Source: Diphasiastrum complanatum
Lineage: Eukaryota > Streptophyta > Lycopodiopsida > Lycopodiales > Lycopodiaceae
Direction: 5' to 3'
Length of the DNA stretch: 64,000 bases
NCBI GenBank assembly: GCA_029204225.1
Contig: CM055101.1
Location: 29,871,975-29,935,974, forward strand
In this document: positions 43,450 through 52,559 of the stretch, piece by piece
Layout: each line of letters starts with the position of its first letter
Numbering within the stretch: the stretch's first letter is position 1
Position numbers and translations under genes: made by a program
Notes under the pieces: model-generated
Database searches by the model: none
What the model saw: only the letters and a program-made list of their open reading frames with translations
What the model was told of the DNA's origin: nothing

Positions 43450-43911
43450 TTTCGGGTTTTGTAGTGAGAAGAAAATTCCTGACATTGTTGTCAAACTCTG
43501 TGTATTTCTACAGACTGTGTAAAAACACTTGTAATTCTGCAGACTGTGTAAAACACGGGAGAATCCACAGATGTTTTCTTCAAGCACTGCATGCAAATCA
43601 CGCAGTATGTTGGCGTGGGAGAAACACGGTTTTCTCATGAGTAATCGTCCCGCTTTACTAGCAGACAGTTGGATCTCTATGGATCCTGAACACAGCTCGT
43701 CTCGCACACAAGTGGACTTGTTGTCTGTATTTCCTCTTGATTGCCTACTAGCATCAGACTACTTCATTACATTGTATGTGTATTCTGTTGATCTATATGT
43801 CAAGTATCATCCAGTAAGTATGGTGGCTCTATGTCAATCTAAGATTAGAGTGATTAAACATCTACTACTAATTAGGGAATTATAAGAGTGGCATATTAGC
43901 CATGACCTAAA
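43450..43911 (-). mobile_element. Copia A-type LTR, second copy
   Basis: Matches 27490-27816 with the same word order (GTTGGCGTGGGAGAAA, TTTACTAGCAGAC, GGTGGACTT versus AGTGGACTT). On the minus strand it starts near 43911 (TTTTAGGTCATGGC, decayed from TGTTAGGACGTGCC). The far end is approximate. No primer site was found on its left. Confidence 0.6.
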
Positions 43912-44080
43912 AGGTATCTACTGATGTCATATCATCAGATTAGATATCTATACTTCTGGGTACTTGCATGATCTTGTTGGTACTCTTTGGAGCGTGCAGG
44001 CAGGAGAAGGTTTCGTTTCCGTCGTTGGTTTTGTTTTGGTCATTTGCCTTCTCTCGTACTGGACCGCAAAAGATTCTCAT

Positions 44081-44422
44081 TCATGAATCTTGCGTGTTTG
44101 TGAACCATTCGTCTTCGTCTACTTTGACTTTTGTGTTCACAAACCGTTCTTCTTCGTTTTCTTTGACTTTCATGTTTGCAAAACTTTTCGTGCTTCGTGT
44201 CTCCAAATCTTCTAGTTCGCGAATGTCTTTGTCGAGCTGAGGGCTGAAAGCTAGCAAGGCTTTGTAATTAGAAACGTTTTCTTTCTTCAGACTTGGCATA
44301 GATAGATCTAAATCACACCTACAATGAATCGGACGAATGTTCTTTTTTTTGGATTTTTTTAGGGTTTTGGGTGTTTTTTTGTATTTTCTGAAATCTGTAG
44401 AGAAGAAATGTTCACCGTTCAA
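44081..44422 (-). CDS. Short reading frame with 13-residue repeats
   Basis: 113 codons. The C-terminal part holds a tandem 13-residue unit: FANMKVKENEEER, FVNTKVKVDEDEW, then a partial FTNTQ. The DNA repeat is 39 bp (about 44095-44190). The N-terminal part overlaps the gypsy leader and is probably not real coding. A similar but decayed sequence lies at 27940-28030 in the same position relative to an A-type LTR. It may be the C-terminal tail of copia A's pol or gag, or spacer sequence. No known domain is present. Confidence 0.3.
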   Translation of the reverse strand: MNGEHFFSTDFRKYKKTPKTLKKSKKKNIRPIHCRCDLDLSMPSLKKENVSNYKALLAFSPQLDKDIRELEDLETRSTKSFANMKVKENEEERFVNTKVKVDEDEWFTNTQDS

Positions 44423-44770
44423 ATTGTAGGTTCAGTGATCAAAACCGGAGGTGCTTGCAACTCCGCAAACATTTCTTGAAAGAGGTTAAAAAGTTATCAG
44501 CTTTGATGACAATTTTTGTCTCCATATTTAACCGATTTTTGTTTTTTTCTGATTTCTCAGATCCCAATGGATCTTAAGAATGGTGATCTGAATAGCTTCC
44601 TCTATTCAATAACCAGATTAGATTTCAAACAATAAAATCCAGTCAAATCAAGAAAAAATCTCCTCCAAACTAGCCCTAAATACAATTTTAACACTATTCA
44701 TGCCACGACATGATGCCTAATACAAGCTAACCATCCAACAAACATGCTGCAAACTGAAAATTTGGCATTG
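44320..44770 (-). other. Gypsy leader, copy 2
   Basis: Matches 4930-5428 from TGAATCGGACGAATG to the primer site. It is truncated at its low-coordinate end by copia A-related sequence, so no gypsy coding region remains. Confidence 0.7.
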
Positions 44771-44789
44771 CTCCCTAGCAACAACACCA
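44771..44789 (-). promoter_or_regulatory. Decayed gypsy primer binding site, tRNA-Asp type
   Basis: Plus strand CTCCCTAGCAACAACACCA corresponds to 5429-5446 with several changes. It lies 4 bases from the LTR end at 44794. Confidence 0.6.
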
Positions 44790-44793
44790 AAAT

Positions 44794-45584
44794 TGTAGTG
44801 GGTTTCTTTCCTAGCCTAACCTCAACCCAAGATCCAAGCAATCTAGCATCAGGGGGGTAGAAGAAGTCAGTTGTCACCCGTAGGTTTGTTCCCAAGGGAG
44901 CAATAGCATATCTCATATTTCAGCATGAATGGAAGATCCACATCTAACTCTAACATCCATTAACCCTAAGCATTAACACTATACGATTAACACTACGATC
45001 CACAATGAAGATAGCTTACTCTTTCTCTATCTCCCTTTCTCTCTCATAAAAAGTATAAAAAATAACAATTTCTATAACATTCAAATCCAACAATTAGCAA
45101 ATATAACAAAAGCATGAGAGATGAAGGAAAAGAATTAGAGAGCAAGGACAATCACAAATCCATTTCATAAGAGAACCAATTTGCTTGTATTGAAATGAGA
45201 GTATGAACATGATTTCCAAACTCGAGTTTGGCACTATTTATAGCGGAGAGGAGGGCCTTGGCCTCAAGATCCTATTGGCCCATTTCTACCTCCCTAACTA
45301 TTCAAACTTAAAAAAGAGTGGGAACTCATTCACTAATCAAAGGGAACCAATTTGAATGTGAATTTGAACCAATTCTGGTGGGAGTCCAAACGTTATTCAC
45401 TAACTTGACATTTAGGCCCTATGACATTAAAAGTCCGGCAAAAAGGCCTAAAGTCCTTTTATTAACTTTCTAATTATCAAATAACTATGTGATCATCGGG
45501 TTGGACTTACACATGCAGGGTGCCAAATCTCTCTCACTTATTAGCTAGGGTTAGAGTTGTCTTGAGTTCGCAAACCCTTCGACA
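44794..45584 (-). mobile_element. Gypsy 5' LTR, copy 2
   Basis: Minus strand begins TGTCGAAGGGTTTGCG at 45584 and ends CA at 44794. It is close to copy 1 along its length, with a deletion near 44985-45000 relative to copy 1 (5625-5735). A minus-strand TATA box lies at 45234-45242. Both copies 1 and 2 are followed by the same gene fragment, so they are products of one larger duplication. Confidence 0.85.
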
Positions 45585-45945
45585 TCCCACATCCCATGTT
45601 AATCTTCGTCAGCCAATGTCCAAAAGAGCTATATTTAGTGAATTTCAAGAGTCATCGCATGGTGCAGGATCTACTCAAGAGAATGAAACATAGACTGAAG
45701 AGGTGAGGAATCCAAGTTAACCTGCACAAGAATTAAGTGGTTCTTTGTCACAGCTAGAAAATGTCATTGGCACGTCCTCATATGACAAGTCACAGCCAAA
45801 ATCAAAAGGAAAATACAATAGAGACTTTCAATCCAAACCACTACTAACGAATCATCAAAAGCAATTGCTTACAAGATCTGAAATCCGAAAGGTACAAAAT
45901 GTAGTTTGCTGCTCATCTTCCTGCTTACAAAAGATTATCTCATAA
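45585..45945 (+). pseudogene. Fragment of unrecognised gene, copy 2
   Basis: Matches copy 1 (6325-6680) and, inverted, copy 3. The open piece reads SQLENVIGTSSYDKSQPKSK and continues KQLLTRSEIRKVQNVVCCSS. It is cut near 45945, before the first intron kept in copies 1 and 3. Confidence 0.65.
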
Positions 45946-46177
45946 TCATGCCATAAAAATTTTTATTCACCACCCATGGGCTTTCGTCATTTATCTTTTA
46001 CTCCCATTTAAGTGTGCATGGCCTTGTATCTTATTGGACCATGTTTAGACTTTGCATTTTTGGAAGGTGGGGAAGGGTTGACTTGCCCATTTTGCCACTC
46101 TTTATTTTCTATTTGAAAGGCAAGACCTCTTGACCAAAGTCAAGAGACTTTAAGGTTGTGGTCTCCCCTCGTCTTTT

Positions 46178-46380
46178 TTACAAGGAAGGGGAGACTGTTG
46201 ATTTTGCTTTTTTTTTTCTCTTTTGATTTTGTCAAGTTGAAATATCTTATAGCACTTGTGGTGGGTCATACCTGTTTAGGACTGTCCTTGTCTCTGGAGG
46301 GTTGCACCTTGTCTATCAAGGTCCTATCCTTTGATCCCCATATCACTTTGAGTGATGTCTGCCTGAACTATTGCTTCTTC
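46178..46380 (+). mobile_element. Possible copia polypurine tract and LTR start
   Basis: ACAAGGAAGGGGAGAC at 46178-46192 followed by TGTTGATTTTGC looks like a plus-strand polypurine tract and LTR start. No internal coding sequence is recognised upstream and the LTR end is not visible. Confidence 0.4.
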
Positions 46381-46382
46381 CC

Positions 46383-46598
46383 TTAGATCAGTTTTGTCAG
46401 TATCTTACCATCAAAGTCATCGTTTGAGTACCTATTGCAAACAAAGTTAGCACACATCAAAGCTTCACCCCAAAATGACTTGTGCATATTCACATTCACT
46501 CTCATGGATTTAGCTCTTTCAAAAAGATTGTTTTTCCTCTCTTCCGCACCACGTAGAATCTTTGAGTTTGAAAGCTCCCTCTTGATCACATGTGCCAC
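46383..46598 (-). pseudogene. Copia integrase scrap, D type
   Basis: NNLFERAKSMRVNVNMHKSF, WGEALMCANFVCNRYSNDDF is the copia integrase segment after the catalytic Glu and matches copia D and F. A D-type LTR scrap lies next to it at 46620-46770 (GGACACTATTTGTAGGC, ACTTCACTTTGGCCTC), so the two ends of a D element have been brought together by a large deletion. Confidence 0.75.
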
Positions 46599-46784
46599 AC
46601 AAACCTCTTTGAACTTTAAGCAGGTCTAAATCCGACCGTATCCACTTATATACTTCCTAAAAGTAGTAAGGACACTATTTGTAGGCGTTGTTGACATTAA
46701 AAAATGTATCTCTAAGTAAAAACTTCACTTTGGCCTCTAGATTGCCAAATTAACTCAACTTAACTAATTGACATTTTTCACAAA

Positions 46785-47960
46785 CACTATATAGATGTAA
46801 TAAAATTAAAATATAAGAAGCAACATCCCAATCGATTTTGACTCATTGCCTCTCCAATAACTTGAGTAATGATTTCATATTTTTAGCATATGCAAATATG
46901 TACTCACCCTAATTGAGATAACTTTATAGTGGTTTTCTGTATAAATTGACAAAGTTGTGATTAGAGTTCTAATAAATAAATAGATAATTTAAGTATTGCA
47001 AAAAAATCAAAATTAAAATTTGATTGATATCAAATTCAACTTATGAGTACGAGATTACTAGAATGGGCAGAAAAACTTTGTGACAAACTTTTGTTGTTTT
47101 CCAGAAATAAGCAATTTTTATTTGGCCTCATAGTTGAACAAAAATGATAATTTTTTCGTCTTTGCACGTAGAAACAATGTTTTATCGTAATTCCTCAATA
47201 TCATTTAAGCTCGTCTTTTGTAAGCAGGAAGATGAGCAACAAACTACATTTTGTACCTTTCGGATTTCAGATCTTGTAAGCAATTGCTTTTGATGATTTG
47301 TTTGATTGAAAGTCTCTATTGTATTTTCCTTTTGATTTTGGCTCTGACTTGTAATATGAGGACGTGCCAACGACATTTTCTAGCTGTGACAAAGAACCAC
47401 TTAATTCTTGTGCAGGTTCACTTGGATCCCTCACCTCTTCAATCTTTGTCTCATTCTCCTGAGTTGATCCTGCACCATGCAATGACTCTTGAAATTCATT
47501 AAATATAGCTCTTTTGGACATTGGCTGACGAAGATTAACATGGGATGTGGGCCTTCTTCGAATAGGTGGAAGCTTGCTCACTTGTCGCAGAGGTTGAATC
47601 CGTGACCAAGTGGACCTCTACCTACACTGCTTTCCAATTCTATTTTATCTGAATTTTCTGCCAAATCTTTCCAATCCAAAGAAAATGACGATGACCTAAT
47701 AGTTCTAGTAGCTTGTATGACGTGGTCATTTCACGATAAACAAACAGTTTGGGAATATTAGATGATGAGTGAACCAAAAAAGCCGATATTTGATTACCAT
47801 TGTTGAATTGAGATCCATAAGGAGTAATATCTTGAAAAACGCCAACATTGGTAATCTCAGATGAGCTCTCTGTAGACTGATAATAACGAGCAGATACATT
47901 TGGGATGGAAGAAGACGAGCTAGAATTTTTTTTACTATTTTTCTGTTATGACGGGCATAG
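46785..47960 (-). pseudogene. Fragment of unrecognised gene, copy 3 (longest)
   Basis: The most complete copy. Minus-strand order: a Ser-rich stretch (NSSSSSSIPNVSARYYQSTE), VFQDITPYGSQFNNGNQIS, then after frame changes an open 104 codons (KLPPIRRRPTSHVNLRQPMS, ELSGSLSQLENVVGTSSYYK). A second open piece, KVQNVVCCSSSCLQKTSLND, follows. The intron and short exon of copy 1 are recognisable at about 46900-47050, with a mutated acceptor. The protein is not recognised. It lacks the gypsy LTR next to it. Confidence 0.6.
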
Positions 47961-48159
47961 AAACAAAACCAAGTCTAGATCATTTACCAAGAGAAATGTG
48001 AATCTAAACTAACTTTGCAAATGGGGCCTATGTTGAGCATAGACCTCAACAAAAGAACTATCCCATTAGAATAGACGAATTCCTAAAATGACAAAAACAC
48101 ATTGATGCACGCACTGAATGTTAAAAATGTCATTTGGTATTGTGCAACCACAGGTCCTT

Positions 48160-48330
48160 AAATACGAGGCACGATGGCAAGGGCACACATGGGCATCGGG
48201 CAGATGGCGGGGTGCGGGCTAGGGCAGGGTGTGGGCGGTGGGTGGCAGGGCAGGGGCGGGCTTGGGTGCGAGAGAGCACAATGGTGGGCACGCAGGTAGT
48301 GTGGGAGCGTGTAGTGCTATGGCTAGGGCA
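48160..48330 (+). other. G-rich island
   Basis: A GC-rich block with many GGG and GGGG runs (GGCGGGGTGCGGGC, GGGCAGGGTGTGGGCGGTGGG) in otherwise AT-rich sequence. An 83-codon frame across it has no recognisable domain and is probably compositional. Confidence 0.5.
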
Positions 48331-48439
48331 AGAAAAACTATCGTTGCATAGTTTTTGTCATGGCACCTGCAAGACTTCCTCCTAACGTGTGAGTTATCTT
48401 TATTTACTTCTCTCTAATTTTTGTTATTTTATTTTCTCA

Positions 48440-49115
48440 ATCCATGCTCATCATAGTTGTCCGTGCTCAATATAGAATCATGTACTCAACATTCCATGCT
48501 TAGCATTGGATTCATAATAGGAGAGACCTCAATGTTCAGCCCACGTGCTTAGACTAAGTAGAGAAGCTTGGTTTTACAACAGAAGTCCATGCTAAGCATA
48601 GTGCTAATCATAGAAGTCCATGCCATGAATCGAGACTTCTATGCTGACCATACACTTCTATGCCAGGAATAGGCCACTACACGTGGCATAAGAATCTATG
48701 TTGAGTACATAAGTCTATGCTCAACATAGAAGTCTATGCTCGACATAGACTTCCATGCCGAGCATAGAGTTTTTTGCTCGGCATGGAAGTCTATGCCGAT
48801 AGACTTCTATGCTCAACGCAGACGTCTATGTCGAGCATAGCAGCCTATGCTCAACATAGAAGTGTATGGTCACCATAGAAGACTCGATTTCTGACATGGA
48901 CTTCTATGCTCAACATAGACTCTCGAGGCTCGTCACAGACTTCTCTATTTGGCATGGAAGCCTATGTTGAGCATAGACTTCTATGTCGAGCATAGAAGTC
49001 CAAGCCAGGTCTCAACGGTCTCGACTGACAATAGAAGTCAGAGGATAGACTTATATGCTCTGCATAAACTCTCGAGGCTCAACATGGACTTCTATGCTCA
49101 GCATAGAAGACATTC
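48440..49115. repeat. Dense array of short palindromic repeats
   Basis: The words TCTATGCT(C/G)A(A/G)CATAGA and CATAGAAGTC occur at least 20 times in both orientations, with variants (CATGGACTTC, TCTATGCCGAGC, CTATGTCGAGCATAG). Neighbouring units abut head-to-head and tail-to-tail, so almost every 20-30 bases can fold into a hairpin. A longer near-repeat (ACTCTCGAGGCTC) appears at 48920 and 49070. No coding frame spans the array. Confidence 0.8.
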
Positions 49116-49439
49116 AATAAATCATCTTTTAATAAAAATACTTAATTAATGCTCAAAATTTGTGAAAATTGACAAATAAAAATAATAGTTAATTTTTCCT
49201 TTTTGCTCTAATTAAAATTGAAAAATCTTCAATTTGTCTAGAAAAAGCAAATTATTAAAGAGTTTACTTTCAAATAAAATGATCTTTTTTCTAATTTTGT
49301 ATGATTTTCTTCGTTTGCAACCTTTTCAATATATTCAATCGTCACATTGATCATGTTGAAAGTCACTTTTAAGTTCTCCAAAAAGCCAAGGGATGTTCCT
49401 ATATAAGATAAGAGCAAGTTCATATTTTACTTTACTAAG

Positions 49440-50140
49440 AGATTGAAGGATACGTGTGATCTAGAGGAAGCTGGAGCATGATTCATAGGGTAGGAGAAAC
49501 CCTCCATAGCTGGGAGAGCTCGTGAAGGAGGAGTCCATGGACAGGTCACACGCAGTGAAGGGGAGTGGGTACTCTGTGCATTTGAGTGTGTAGCAGCCAC
49601 AAGGAGAAGGGTTCAGGGCACCCGAAATATCTTAGTTATTGGATTGAGGATCCAAGAGATCAATACATAGGATCTCCCAAATTAGAATCGTTTTGGGCCA
49701 TTGGATTGAAGATAGCCGTTGGGTTGAGTGAAGTTTGAAGTTATTTCAAGAAGAAGAAATAGCTTAAAAACAAGAAAGGTCCTTATTTTCTTGTCCTTTA
49801 GCCTATTTGACCCAAACGAAAGGCTATAGCCTCCAAACGAAGGGCACCTGGACTATACCTGCAAGTACGGTACCGCAAAACAGAGCGATTGCAGTGGAGA
49901 AAGCGCTTAGTGGACATCAAATTTCTTTTGCCTCTTTCAGGCAGCATGTAGTCAGGAGCGTGAGGTAAAAAGCATTTCACGTTTGAAAAGTGACTTGGCT
50001 TGCGAAATGCCACCTAAGCGGTGGGACGCCCTAGTGTGAAATTCTAACAGGTCATTAAAACAAGCTATTGACATTGCCATTGTACTCAAAACACGTCTTT
50101 TAGCCCATGGTTGCAGTTTAAGGCAGTTTTGGGATGGCAA
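49440..50140 (+). other. Copia E leader
   Basis: Matches the copia B leader (25430-26050, opposite strand): CCTGCAAGTACGGTACC and GCCTCCAAACGAAGGGC. No LTR or primer site was found upstream; 49116-49440 holds nothing else I recognise. Confidence 0.55.
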
Positions 50141-50149
50141 ACATGGGAG

Positions 50150-50320
50150 AGTCCATTTTGAACAAAAATAGCAAATTGGATGGGATTTCCAACTATGCAG
50201 TGTAGAAATTCAAAATGAAAAACATACTGATAGAGAAAGAATTGTGGGATGTCATCACAGGTGATGAGAGAAGACCGCCAAATGAAGCGATTGTGGATGA
50301 TATAAGGGAGCCAACACTAA
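50150..50320 (+). pseudogene. Copia E gag, N-terminal fragment
   Basis: NSKLDGISNYAV(stop)KFKMKNILIEKELWDVIT matches the start of copia B gag. After about 50 codons it jumps directly to the pre-integrase region (RLNATIKG), so most of gag and all of the protease are deleted. Confidence 0.75.
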
Positions 50321-50321
50321 A

Positions 50322-51020
50322 TTGTATAGGTTGAATGCTACAATCAAGGGGCAACATGGACTTATCTCATCCATTCCATCGCAAACTGAATTGTGGCATA
50401 AAAGGCTTGGTCATTTGAACCTAGGAAGCCTTAGCTTGATGAGGAAATTGGAAATGGTGAGAGGATTGCTTATGATAGAAGACCACTTGAAGATAATGTG
50501 CGAGTCATGTTTGTATGGGAAGCAACATCGAGAGAAGTTCAATAAAGGTGGTGTTGCAAGGGCAAAGAATATCCTGGATTTGATCCACACAGATCTATGT
50601 GGGCCTATGAGGACTATGTCCTTAGGTAAAGTCTTCTATTTTATGACCTTCATTGATGATATGTCACACAAAAAGTGGATTTACTTCTTGAAGAAAAAAT
50701 GCATTTGCCACTTTCAAGAGCTTTTGGTCACACATCAAACAGGTAGGAAGATCAAAGTTCTAAGATCATGTAGTGGAGGCAAGTACAAGTCTATTGACTT
50801 CAATGATCTTTGTGATCAATGTGGGATCAAAAGACAATTTACGCAAGCTCATACTCCTGAACTCAATGGTGTAGCTGGGCGCAAGAATCGTACAAGTGTG
50901 AAAAGTGCCAGATCTATGCTAGCTGAGATGAAGCTAACAAAAGATTTTTGGTCAGAAGCATGCACAGTACGACAGTCTATCTTCGAAATAGAAGTCCTAC
51001 CATTGCCATACCAAAGTTAG
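50322..51020 (+). pseudogene. Copia E integrase, catalytic residues replaced
   Basis: A 232-codon open frame. The zinc module is LWHKRLGHLNLGSL with CESCLYGKQHR. The core has HTDLCGPMRT (first Asp present), FMTFIDDMSHKKW, KVLRSCSGGKYKS where the second catalytic Asp is Cys, and ELNGVAGRKNRTS where the catalytic Glu is Gly. It then runs to FWSEACT and shifts frame near 50965. The frame is open but the enzyme would be inactive. Confidence 0.85.
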
Positions 51021-51663
51021 CACTTGAGAAGGCATTCACGCTGCACACATCCAGTGGGAAAGATGGTACATTGAGGATACCTACTGATGATGATCCATTC
51101 ATTGAGTTTCATAGTGATGGACATGAGGATACACCTCATGATACTACTACTCAACCTCAAGAGACAGGTTGGAGAGGTAGAGATAAACCTCTTGGTGCAA
51201 GAAGGATTAAAGTTGTAGGTGACAAACGCAAGGAGAAGGATGTACCGTGGGATACATTTTCTCCAGGAAGAGGTTCACCTGATAGGAAGCTCTCTAAGTG
51301 GTTTGAGAGATTGATGGAGAGCCACGACATGGATGACTTTCTAGGATCACCTAGCCAGGAAGAGCTACGAAGATCAACAAGAGAAAAGACACAACCTGAA
51401 AGGTATGAAACAAATTATGCTCTCTTATCTAGCATTATTCAAAGCAAAGAACCTTTGAACTATGTTGAAGCAAAGGATGATGACATTTGGGTCAAGGCCA
51501 TGGAAGAAGAGATGGAGTCAATTGCTAAGCATAGCACATGGGACTTAGTGGAACCACCAGTTGGCAAGAAACCCATTGGTTGTAAATGGGTATACAAGAT
51601 TAAGTACCATGCAGATGGAAGTATAGCAAAGCACAAAGCTAGATTGGTGATCAAAGGGTATGT
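51021..51663 (+). pseudogene. Copia E linker and start of RT, cut by gypsy LTR
   Basis: Open frame: RNRSPTIAIPKLALEKAF, charged linker (PWDTFSPGRGSPDRKLSKWF), RRSTREKTQPERYETNYAL, then MEEEMESIAKHSTWDLVEPP, CKWVYKIKYHADGSIAKHKA and RLVIKGY. At 51664 the gypsy LTR begins, so RT stops within its first block. The continuation of copia E beyond the gypsy element was not found. Confidence 0.8.
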
Positions 51664-52347
51664 TGTAGTGGGTTTCTTTCCTGGCCTAACCTCAAACCAC
51701 GATCTAGTCAATCTAGCATCAACAAGATGAAGTTAGTTGTCACACGTAGGTTCGTTCCCATGAGAGCGATAGTGTAGTTCAGATTTCAACATGAATGGAG
51801 GATTCATATCCAAATCTAACATCCATTAACCCTACGATCCACAACAAAGATAGCTTATCCTTTCTCTCTCATAAAAGGTATAATAACACACAATCCCATT
51901 AACAATCATATCCAACAATTAGCAAACCCAAAGAAAGAATGAGAGACGGAGGAAAAGTGATAGAGAGCAAGGACATATATCAATCCATTTGTGAAGAGAA
52001 CCAATCTGCTTTATTGAAATGAGGAATTGAACATGAGGAGCAACTCGAGTTGGTCCCTTTTTATAGTAGAGAGGAGGACCCTGGCCTCTGAATCCTATTG
52101 GTCCATTTTTGCCTCCTTAATTATTCAAATTTAAAAAAGAGCAAGAACCATCCAATTTCACTAACTTGACATTTAGGCCCTGTGACATCTAAAGTCCCAC
52201 AACAAGGCCTAAAGTCCTTTTATTGACTTTCTAATTAATCCAATCTCTATGTGATCATTAGGTTGGACTTACACATTTAGGGTGCCAAATCCCTCTCACT
52301 TATTAACTAGGGTTAGGGTTGTCCTGGGATCCGCAAACCCTCCAATA
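51664..52347 (-). mobile_element. Gypsy 3' LTR, copy 3
   Basis: Matches copies 1 and 2; ends CA at 51664 in minus orientation and starts TATTGGAGGGTTTGC (TG decayed to TA) at 52347. A polypurine tract precedes it and there is no primer site on its low side, so it is a 3' LTR. A TATA-like TATAAAAAGG lies near 52056-52065. It is inserted in copia E RT. Confidence 0.85.
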
Positions 52348-52359
52348 GTATCCCCCACC
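52348..52359 (-). promoter_or_regulatory. Gypsy polypurine tract
   Basis: Minus strand GGTGGGGGATAC directly before the 3' LTR start. This identifies the region to the right as the internal part of the element. Confidence 0.7.
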
Positions 52360-52559
52360 AAAATTGGTGGCGGTCCCACAACACCTACTAGGTGTAGTTA
52401 TTGGGGACTCTTATTGGCTTCGTGCCGAATCTTGATTAAATGGTACTGCACCTTCTCCATAAAGTTGAGACGTGTAGTATTAAAATCTAAATTGTGTGGC
52501 AGAAAACAATGATGGGCTCCAGCAATCCACTTTGAGGTTGTCCATGATGTGAAGCATGA

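Noticed and set aside
43336-43707. 123-codon minus-strand frame
   Set aside because: It covers the 52-bp tandem repeat and the A-type LTR; it has no motif and a composition set by those repeats.
48134-48385. 83-codon Gly/Arg/Val-rich frame
   Set aside because: It arises from the G-rich island. There is no homologous pattern, and no upstream or downstream gene structure.
48440-49115. CRISPR-like array
   Set aside because: Repeats occur in both orientations with no unique spacers of constant length, and the context is plant nuclear DNA.
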